From the NCBI GenBank assembly GCA_036936605.1, contig JAUPFV010000005.1, forward strand, positions 124,366,453 to 124,430,452: 64,000 bases of DNA, given 5' to 3'. The stretch comes from Limnanthes douglasii subsp. nivea (lineage: Eukaryota > Streptophyta > Magnoliopsida > Brassicales > Limnanthaceae). The position numbers and the translations under genes were made by a program. Shown piece after piece: positions 30,411 through 39,141 of the stretch (positions are counted from its first letter, which is position 1; each line of letters begins with the position of its first letter). The notes beneath the pieces were generated by a model. It saw only the letters and a program-made list of their open reading frames with translations, made no database searches and was not told the DNA's origin.

Positions 30411-33400
30411 CAGTTTGAGGGGCTTTCTGTGGGTGAGCGTGAAATTGATAACCCCAGAGAGACCCCTGGAGTATTGATACCAGTTGAAGAGGTTGAAACA
30501 CATTCTTTAGAAGAAGGGAAAAGTATCAAGATAGGGTCTAAAATGCCACCCGGCCTGAAAAATAAGATGTTAAAGTTCTTGAAAAACCATCAGCATGTTT
30601 TTGCTTGGTGCAATACTGATGTTACTGGGGTTCCAGCTGATGTTATATCACATCACCTATCTGTCCGGAGAGATGTAGCACCAGTGGTACAAAAGAGAAG
30701 GGCTTTTTCCAAAGAAAAGGCTGATGTTATAGTGCAAGAAGTTGACAGGCTCACAAAATTGGGGCATATTAAGGAGTCTCAATATCCTTTGTGGACTGCC
30801 AATCCGGTCTTGGTGAAAAAGAAAAATGGCAAGTGGCGTATGTGCATTGACTTCACAGATCTCAATAGATCTTGCCCAAAAGATTTGAATCCAGTTCCCC
30901 GAATTGACCAGCTAGTAGACTCCACCTCTGGGAATAAACTGTTATCCTTTATGGATGCTTTCTCCGGGTACAATCAGATCCAAGTAGATCCAAAGGATCA
31001 AGAGCATACCACATTTGTCACTGACAGGGGTCTTCATTGCTACAAGGTAATGCCATTTGGGTTGAAAAATGTTGGGGCTACTTATCAGAGATTGGCGAAC
31101 AAGGCCTTTGCTGATCAAATTGGGAGGAATATGGAGGTATACATCGATGACATGATGGTGAAAAGTGTGGATGAGCAATTGCACTTGGCTGACCTCCAAG
31201 AAACTTTTGCCAACTTGGTAAAAGTGAATTTGAAGCTAAATCCAGAAAAATGTGTGTTCGGAGTGCAATCCGGGAAATCCTAGGTTATATAATAAGTGAG
31301 CAAGGGATACAGCCTGATCCGGACCAGCTTAATGCTCTATTCCAAATAGAGCCTCCTCAGAATATTAAAGAAGTGCAACGATTGACGGGGAGGTTATCTG
31401 CTTTAAAACGATTTATCTCAAGGTCATTGGACAGATGCGCCCCGTTTTTTCAAACTTTGAAGGGTGCAAGGGGATTTAATTGGACCTCACAGTGTGATGA
31501 GGCCTTCAATGAGATTAAGAAACATCTGTGCTCTCCCAAAACCTTATTTAAACCGATTGATGGAGAGACACTCTTCGTATATTTGGCAGATGAGGCCTTA
31601 TTTCCAAGAGCTTGATAGATGCAGAAAAGCGTTACTTAAAACTCGAAAAGTTAGCACTAGCCCTGATGATAGCTGCAAGGAAGATGAGGCTTTATTTCCA
31701 GGCTCATCCTATTATCGTCCGGACATCTTTTCCTTTCAAGAATGTTCTCCAAAAGGCAGACATTTCAAGTAGAATGACTAAGTGGTCGGTAGAATTAGGG
31801 GATTTCGATATAGATTTTTCTCCCTGAACAGCACTCAAGGCCCAAGCTGTGGCTGATTTTTTAGTTGAATTCCACTCTGACAGAGATTCGGAGCAGACTA
31901 CTGAGATGAAAGACAAAAAAGTCTGGGTCGTCCGGACGGATAGTGGATCCAGCACTATGGGATGTGGTGCAGGGGTGTGTTTAAATTCTCCATATGATGA
32001 CAAAATGTACCAGGCTATATTTTTTGCTTTCAGGGCGTCCAATAATGAGTCCGAATACGAACCAGCTATAGCTGGTTTAAAGTTAGCTTATATTTGTGGG
32101 GCTAAAAGGGTCAAGCTAATGAGTGACTCACAGCTTCTTATCCACCATGCTCAAGGTCAATCTGAGGCTAAAAAGGAGCAGCTAGTAAAGTATTTACTTC
32201 TTCTTAAAAATGAAACACTTAAGTTTAAAAGCATTGTTTATGAGCATATACCCCGGACAGAGAATGAATTAGCATATTCACTAGCAACCATAGCTTACAC
32301 AGAATCATATATATGGATCCATGTACTGGAGAGCCCCTCTATTCAACTTAATGTGGGTAAAGAGGAAATTTTTTTTGAAGTATAGGTGAAGCAACCTCAG
32401 GATTGGAGATTTCCTCTCCTACAGTACCTCTCCGATGGCATTTTGCCTCCGGATAAATTGCTAGCGAGAAAAATGAAACACAAGGCTCGTGGTTTTATCG
32501 TACTAAGAGGCATTTTGTATAAAAAGTCTTACAGTAAACCTCTTCTGCGATGTTTGGGATATGATAAGTCTCAAATAGTCCTCTCCGAATTGCATGATGG
32601 TGAGGGATCAGCTCACTGTGGATTCAGGGCTCTAACGCGGAGAGTTTTACTGGTTGGCTATTATTGGCCCTCTATAATGCAGGATGCTAAGGAACTGGTG
32701 AGAAGGTGTGATCCATGCCAAAGATATAACAATGAAATTCATGTCCCGGCCATCATTTTAGAGTCAATTTATGAGCCTATACCTTTTGCTCGATGGGGGT
32801 TGGATTTGGTGGGACCTCTTCCCATGGCGTCCGGAGGGCGCAGAACAATAATTGTAGCTATAGATTACTTTTCGAAGTGGATTGAAGCAGCCCCCTTAGC
32901 AGGAACAACATCAAAAGCTGTCATAAAATTCATTTTATCCAACATTTGTTGCAGATTTGGTGTTCCACAAAAAATAACGACAGACAACGGGCCACAGTTC
33001 GACAATAGGGAGATGGAGAGTTTTTGTGCCTCAAGGGGTATACAACATTGTTTCTCTTCACCTTTCCACCCACAAGCAAATGGTCAAGTTGAAGTGGCTA
33101 ACAGAACTATACTGTCCGGTTTAAAGAAGAATCTGGAAGGAGTTGCTGGGAAGTGGCCTAGCTATTTACAAGAGGTCTTGTGGGCCTACCGGACAACACC
33201 TGGGGCTGCAACGCAGGAGTCACCCTTTGCTTTGGTCTATGGGATGGATGCAATAACTCTCATAGAAGCAACTCTCCCATCATTTCGGGTTCACAACTTC
33301 TCCGAATGCGCTAACGAAGTGGCAATCAGAGGTCAGCTTGATCTGGTAGAGGAAAAACGAGTTAAAGCTTACCTTAGAGCTGCACACTATCAGGGTGTTA

Positions 33401-33639
33401 TGAGAAGAAGAATTGCTTCTAGAGTTAAAAGAAGAGATTTCCAGCTGGGGGACAAGGTATTAAGGAAAGTCTTCTTACACACTAAAGAGAAGCTGCTCGG
33501 CAAACTGGCCCCAACTTGGGAAGGACCTTATATGGTTGTTGAAAGGCTTAAACTTGGAACATATTGGCTAGAAGACAAGGATGGAAGAATTTTGACCCAC
33601 CCTTGGAATATTGAGCATCTCCGGATGTACTTGGAGTAG
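30411..33639 (+). pseudogene. pol of element C (RT, gypsy RNase H, second RNase H, integrase)
   Basis: RT: KWRMCIDFTDLNRSCPKD, FMDAFSGYNQIQVD and YIDDMMVKS at about 31140. A one-base loss near 31275 shifts the frame into the first RNase H region, which also has a deletion of roughly 60 bp near 31590. A second, archaeal-type RNase H (31920-32300) is the Tat-clade hallmark: RTDSGSS, NNESEYEPAIAGL, MSDSQLLIHH, then NELAYSLA, where the last catalytic Asp is Tyr. TGA at 31825 and TAG at 32383 interrupt it. Integrase is open from 32386 to 33639: HHCC finger (ELHDGEGSAHCGF...RRCDPCQRY), D,D,E core (WGLDLVGP, TTDNGPQF, E in GQVEVANR), C-terminal LAPTWEGPYMV and end LYLE. Confidence 0.9.
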
Positions 33640-34144
33640 AATCTGTGTAAATATTTACTTGTTTAAACATCCATGTAAATATTTAGGGGCATACTCTTTC
33701 CTACCCTGGTGGCGCAGGAAGGTTTTAATGAGGTTCCGGGCTTTTTAATGAAATTTGATGCCTTCTTAAAAAAAATTCCGAAGTGTTCTTACTTTGTTTT
33801 TTGTCACACCATCCGGATTAAAGTAAAAGAATGATGACCACTTAATCATTTGTCATCGGAGAGCTTAAACACTCTCACTTTAGGCCATTGATGAAATAAC
33901 TAAGGGCTATTTAAACACTAGCCACCAAAATTGAAGCAAACTATGAAAGGATGCAAAAATTATGCAAAACAAGGATATTCATTGAAATAACTTAAGTGTC
34001 TTGGCCTTCCAAGGACTTTTAAATTGTCAAACAAAGTAAAGGATCTACCAGGTCAGATACCGGACACATTAACAAAAAGAGTGCCTTGGCCTTCCAAGGA
34101 CTTTAGTTTTAGATAACATGAAAAGTGAAAAAATAATTCATAAT
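33640..34144. other. Region between convergent pol and antisense gene (C)
   Basis: Non-coding. It contains the post-pol hairpin at 33696-33722 and two palindromes, TCTTGGCCTTCCAAGGA (33998-34014) and CCTTGGCCTTCCAAGG (34084-34099). Confidence 0.5.
33696..33722 (+). promoter_or_regulatory. Conserved hairpin after pol (C)
   Basis: CTTTCCTAC pairs with GCAGGAAGG (one mismatch, one G.U) around CCTGGTGGC, 57 bases after the pol stop. Confidence 0.5.
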
Positions 34145-35666
34145 TCAAGACTGAGCCTTTGAAGATGGCTCAGCCTCATCCATCTTCTTCTTCCGCTTGG
34201 GATCGTCTTTCTCTTCAGGAGGACCCTCCCCGGCATTTTCTTCTGCCTCGTCAGAAGAGGAAGCACTAGAATAGTCATGCAAATATCCGTCAGCCATGGT
34301 GTGGAAGGGAAGGTCTTCGTACTCTACGTGAAGCCACAAATCTCCCAAGTTCCTCTTCGGGAACTTCTCATGGAAGAGCAGGACCATGTCTGATTTCACC
34401 TTGGCATACATTTGCTCTTGAGTATCTATTACGTTGTTGGCATAAGCATCGATCTTGGCCTGGAATTTGGCCTCTTGCTCCCTTAACAGATCAGCTTTCT
34501 CCTCTGCCGCCTTGGACACTGTGTTCTCAAGCGCAATCTTGTCACTTGTCAAGTTGTGAATAACTTGATCCTTGGCCTTAGTCTCCTCTTTTGAAGAATT
34601 GAGATCTTTCTCTGCTCGAGACAACTTCTCCCGAAGATCCTTGATGGTGTCTTCTAGAGTGGAAACTTTGGTGGTCCACCCTTCTTGGTTCTTTTTCAGC
34701 TCCTCGTTCTCCCCCTTTAAAATGTCAGCATGTTGAGTGGCAGTAAGAAGGTCATCGGACAGCCTCTCCTTATCAGACTTGAGGTCTTTGATAATGTCTG
34801 CCTGACTTCGAACTTGCTTCTCCAACACAAGCACCGGCTGAACACTACTTAATAAAGAGTGAGCTATAATGTCCCTTTCACTTGAAACAGTAAAAGTCTT
34901 ACCATTAAAAGTGACGGTGTTTGAAGTACTCGGAGGGAGGTAAGGCCCATCAAAATCGTCTCTGGGAGGTTGATAAAGTACTCACCAAGCCCACCAAGAC
35001 CAGTGATGTCTACCCCATCAATGTTAAGACCTCCCCCTTCGACCTCATCAGTTTGAAAGTCACCAGGTATCTCCTCTGCTTGTGTTGGGCCAGTGGGATC
35101 AACATGGGGGAGAGGCTCCGGAGGCCGGAGAGAAAGTTCATCACCCTTAGAGGTCTTCTTCTTCTTGGCCTCCCTGTCCTTGCTTTCATCTCCCCGACGG
35201 TCTCTTTTGGAAGCCCTTGGGGGTTCTGGGGAGTGAACTTCTTGCCTAACGCTCTCCTGCTCTACCACTTCCAAGAGAGCAGCATCAATCTGGCTTGGGG
35301 TTGGCCCCTCCAGATTTGTTAAAACAGCTTCCTCCACCTCAGCAGGGTCCGCTCCACCTATCACTTTCTTGCCCTTCTTCTTTTTGCCTTTCATTTTACC
35401 TGGGGCCTTGGCCCGGCCTGGCAAGTAAATTGTCCCATCCGGTTCGTGTGTCCTCTTGAGCACTACATCCGGAGGGGGTTGAGTGGTGAGCTCTTCCCAG
35501 GTTAAGTCCCTCCGGCCAGTAGTGTTCCAGAGGTGAGACCTTGCTAAGTTGCCCCCCGTGAAAGCATCGTGGAACCGGTTTCCCCACCTTTCAGCAGTCC
35601 AAGTGTTGATCTTGGTGCAAGTGGTCTGCCCGGACTTTAGATAGTCATTGAAGTCCTTGGGCAGTT

Positions 35667-35746
35667 CTGCTAAGAAAAAGACAAAGCCAATCAGTTTAAA
35701 CAAATTTGATAAAAGAAGAGATAAAAATATAAAGTAGGAGTCTTAC
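35667..35746 (-). other. Intron in the element C antisense gene
   Basis: GTAAGA donor and TTCTTAGCAG acceptor on the minus strand, 80 bp. Splicing joins RWRSD to LPKDFNDYL in frame. Same position as in A, B and D. Confidence 0.75.
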
Positions 35747-36240
35747 GATCACTCCTCCATCTGCTGGTGAGGAGACTTGGGTTGACTCCGACCTTAATTT
35801 TCTTCCCGTTCTCCCAAGAACCACTTACGAATAGGAATTGACTCCTCCAATTCCTCTCCGACTCTAGCAGGTCATCCACTGCTTTGAAGATATCCCCCAT
35901 GTTGAAGTGATAAAAGGGGATGTGGTGGTTCCTGCAGAGGCTGGCCACAGCAGCAAACTCCTCCATTGGTAGAGGAATCCCGAAGAGCCTAGAGGCCATA
36001 ATGCAGGCCACAAGGGTGTACCAAGCATTGGGACTCAGCTGGCTTGGAAAGAGCTTTATCAGATGAAAGTATCTGACAATCTCTGGGTCCAAAGGAAATA
36101 TGAGCCCCCAGTTAAACAGCTCCGTGAAAATAATTATCTCGCTCAGCTTGCAGTCCATGGGAGTTTCGGGTTTTATAGGGATTCTTATCTTCACGTTCTC
36201 CGGAATTCCCCACTTCGTACGCATCCGGCCCAGCTCAGCT

Positions 36241-36458
36241 GTGTGGATAAAAGCGTAGTTGATCTTTTGCAGGGCAAGGAGATACTTAATGTTGACCTTG
36301 TGAAAACAAGGCCCCACCTTTCCTTCGAGACACACCGGCAGATCCGGATGTGTGGATAAAAGCGTAGTTGATCTTTTGCAGGGCAAGGGGATACTTAACG
36401 TTGACCTTGTGAAAACAAGGCCCCACCTTTCCTTCGAGACACACCGGCAGATCCGGAT
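36241..36458 (-). repeat. 109-bp tandem duplication inside the antisense gene of C
   Basis: 36241-36349 and 36350-36458 are direct copies differing at about two sites (GGAGATACTTAAT against GGGGATACTTAAC). The length is not a multiple of three, so it breaks the reading frame and repeats the GKVGPCFHKVN..YAFIHT segment. It is not present in A or B. Confidence 0.85.
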
Positions 36459-37219
36459 GCCTCAAGCACAACGTTTCCTTGCCTTTATCTTTTTGGGCAG
36501 CAACAGCACTGCCAGTCTGTCCGGAAGGTTCGGACTCAAATGGAGCCTCTTCGATAGAATCCTCCATTATTTCCTCCATGATTGAGGAAGGTTTTTCAGT
36601 CGCAGTGGTGAGAGGGAGGTTTGGATTTGGCTCAGCCTGACTTTCGGCCTGATGAGCTCCGGTACTCTCCTGATTTCTAGCCTCTGGTTGGGGCTCTGTT
36701 GTGGACGTTTCTCTTCGGAGACTTGAGCCAGTGCCCTCGGGACCGGACAGCCTGTCCCTGGGTGCCCTAATGGGTACTTCTGACCCAGTACTACTATCCT
36801 TGGCACCTAATACAGGGGTACCCTTAGAAGCCTGCCCTTTGACCAGCCGGCCTTTTCTCCGATCAACTAACTTGTGAGGAGAGTTTTCAGCATCAGACCC
36901 CATGGCTAAAAATGGGGAGGGTTTTTTAAGGCTGGTGACTGTTAAACCTGGTTTCAACGACGGGTTCCGACTCTTGAACCGAAGAGCCTCAGATGATAGG
37001 GGAAAGACTGGATTGAAACAACCTCTTCGGTTTGATACCCTTTGTGGAGGATGAACCCTGGTCTGACTCTGTGGGTGAAGTTTCTGGTTTGTCGATGGGG
37101 GAAGCGGGCAAGCCTGCTGCAATGCGCCTTTCCCTTTCAACCTTTTGCGCTTTTTCTAATTCAGAGAGGTTGAGCCACCCGCCTTTGATCAGAGCGTTCC
37201 TAGCCGTGAACATAAACAA

Positions 37220-37641
37220 CTTGAGTAAAAATTTGTTTTTGAGAGAAAAAGCTTTGAGGATTTCCAGAGTGAAAACGAAAGTGATGGTGAAACAATCGAA
37301 AGTATTTCAATTTATAGTAAATCTAAAAAAAGAGTCTTGATTCCTAGGAGAATTCGAAAAGATTAGTAATGATTAAAAGACGGCGCTGATGTCACCCTCA
37401 TTAATGAAGAGGTTGCTTTTCGAAGAAGGTGGGTGCGAAATTCAACGTGAAAAAACGGCTGAAACAACCAACCAAAAAGTGACACGTGTCCCATGAACTC
37501 TGGTAAAAAACCGTTGGATTCACAGAGTTTTTTCAGTCCGGATAAAACCATAGCACAAGTCGAAAGACCTGTCCAGGTAAAACTGCCCCTGATATCGGAC
37601 TGTTTTTCAGGTTTTTGACAAAGGTATTTGAACAAACACCT
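37220..37641 (-). promoter_or_regulatory. Probable promoter region of the element C antisense gene
   Basis: No coding. It holds AAAAACGGCTGA, then GACACGTGTC (G-box CACGTG at 37483-37488), and GGCGCTGATGTCA at 37382-37394. All are shared with B, and the first two with A. A CT-rich leader (GAGAGAAAAAGC on plus) lies just before the start codon. Confidence 0.45.
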
Positions 37642-37655
37642 AAAAAAGGGGCTCC
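37642..37655 (+). other. Polypurine tract of element C
   Basis: AAAAAAGGGGCTCC directly before the 3' LTR. Confidence 0.75.
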
Positions 37656-38060
37656 TGATGAGTCTGAATGTTGCTACCTCTCCGTACGGGGACAGTTCGG
37701 ACTAAGATCACCAAACCGGACAGGGCAGTTCGAACACCTAGCCCATTGGACTGTTCGAACTATGACTAAAGTACTTAAAAACTTAAACACTTCTTGACTA
37801 AGCTGCTTGCTCTTCTACTAAAAGCTCATGGGTCCTTGAACATGACCCGGGTCCATTAAACATGACCCGAAAGCCCATAAAGCCCAAATACAAGGGTATA
37901 AATACCCAACCACCCGCATTAAATATGGGTAATGAAAATTAAATACAACCAGGCTGCTTAATTCTCCCTCTACTCTCTACTCAAACATTAAACATTTACC
38001 AACCTTCACAAACTCTAAACAAATTACAAAATTACCCTCAGACGAAAATTAACCACACCA
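37656..38060 (+). repeat. 3' LTR of element C
   Basis: TGATGAG...CACACCA, 405 bp, followed by the TAGTC duplication. Confidence 0.95.
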
Positions 38061-38864
38061 TAGTCTAAGGTTTTACTATTATTAATTTCTGACTTAGTTT
38101 TTTATTGTCAGGGTCGCACTACATTAGGCATGCAGGCACATTATAATGTGTTTCGTATGTGGGACCTCAGTGCTCAGCCAGAGGTGCAGCGATATTTGGC
38201 GCGGACTCCTTTCGGTCCTCTTATAGCCCACTTGCCTCAGTACTTCACGCACTCCGTACTTGATAAGGTATTTGTTGAGCGTTGGCATCAGAAGACCAAC
38301 ATGTTCCATTTCTCATTTGGGGAGATGACGATTACCCTCGACGATGTCAGCCGCATTACAGGTCTCCCTGTAGTTGGTCGGACCTTGGATGTAGTCACGG
38401 ATCCACGTGATGAGGCATACAGCTACTATGCTAGTATGTTAGTTTTGACAGTGGATGAGGTCTGTGTAGAGATACAATCCACTAGAGGCGTTGGTTTCAA
38501 GATCAAGTGCCTGCGGGAGACTTTTACCAGGAGTCGCTACGTCAAGCAGACTGATACTGAGTTTTTCGATGAAGTTTTGTGTATGATGTATTTCATGTAC
38601 GGTGAAATGTCTACGTCTAGACAAATGCCTCATTCTCGTACTCGTGAGGAGGTAGCCACTAGGTACAAGTGTATAACTAGTGGACCGATGTTCTTGGTGT
38701 TTAACGAGCCCCCAGAAGTTAGGAACGAGGCATTTGACTCCTTCGGTTTAATGATCACGGACTATTTGTCTTTAGAAATGGCAGAATACGTTCATTCTCA
38801 AATTTCCATGAATGAGGAAACAGTGCATATTCTCAGCGACAATGGAGGCTACGATTTTGACTAA

Positions 38865-39141
38865 ATCTCTATTCAATCTTAAGTTATCTACTTATGTTTA
38901 TGCGATGTTGTTGTTGCTTGTTTGTAACGTTTAATATTAAATTATGAAATGATTAGTTGCTTATCGTTATAAGTTGGAAAATTTCATGAATTACGGTCAA
39001 ATAACTAAAGTACAAAACGTTATGATAAAGCAAACAAAGTTCTAAACAACATAAATCCGACCAAAAGACATAAAGCGACAAAAAGCCATAAATCCAATCG
39101 AAACATGAACATAAATCCGACCAAAAGATATCAATCGACTA
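38865..39141. other. Intergenic space between the convergent MULE genes
   Basis: 277 bp of AT-rich sequence with a short repeat (AACATAAATCCGACCAAAAGA at about 39049 and 39110). It should contain both 3' ends. Confidence 0.5.

Larger units (their letters stand above)
34145..37219 (-). pseudogene. Antisense gene of element C (gypsy-transposon-like domain plus coiled coil)
   Basis: The start is near 37219 (MFMFTARNALIKGGWLNLSELEKAQ). A Ser/Pro-rich region holds AMGSDAENS and RRKGRLVKGQ. The globular domain at 35750-36300 (YAFIHTAELGRMRTKWG, ELFNWGLIFPLDPEIVRYF, YTLVACIMASRL) resembles the putative gypsy type transposon family. An 80-bp intron (35667-35746) follows, then LPKDFNDYLKSG..CTKINTW, a Lys-rich stretch (KMKGKKKKGKK), a coiled coil (34400-34834), the LLFHEKFPKRNLGDLW motif and an acidic C-terminus ending at 34145. 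Two defects stand out: a 109-bp tandem duplication at 36241-36458 that shifts the frame, and a one-base loss near 34940. The conserved layout in four elements says it is a real gene. Its function is unknown. Confidence 0.8.
27591..38060 (+). mobile_element. Element C: Ty3/gypsy Tat-type LTR retrotransposon, youngest and most complete
   Basis: The element is 10.5 kb with near-identical LTRs (about nine substitutions and one indel over 404 bp by eye), perfect 5-bp target duplication, primer site, full gag-protease-amber-pol and the antisense gene. It sits in intron 2 of the PMD gene of MULE copy 2, in the same direction as that gene. It still has a few nonsense codons and frameshifts, so it is not intact, but it is the best reference here for reading A, B and D. 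Confidence 0.95.
26439..38864 (+). pseudogene. Plant mobile domain (PMD) gene of MULE copy 2, split by element C
   Basis: Three exons join in frame: 26439-26473 (MVKNKNPPPPPT), 26979-27561 and 38112-38864. Splice sites are good: GTAAGT at 26474, TTTTGTAG before 26979, GTAAGT at 27562 and TTGTCAG before 38112. Exon 2 encodes a basic, Ser/Pro-rich region. It has two in-frame TAG codons (27106-27108 and 27463-27465), both one C-to-T step from CAG. Exon 3 encodes the PMD core: YFTHSVLDKVFVERWHQKTN, FHFSFGEMTITLDDVSRITG and LPVVGR. After about residue 150 of exon 3 the usual PMD continuation is lost, and the last ~95 residues instead match the small ORF at 3525-3938. PMD proteins are linked to silencing and transposons in plants. 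The role here is inferred from its place inside a MULE. Confidence 0.7.

Noticed and set aside
27591..38060. Element C as a functional autonomous retrotransposon
   Set aside because: Two nonsense codons in gag-protease, two more in pol, a one-base frameshift, a small deletion in RNase H and a broken antisense gene.
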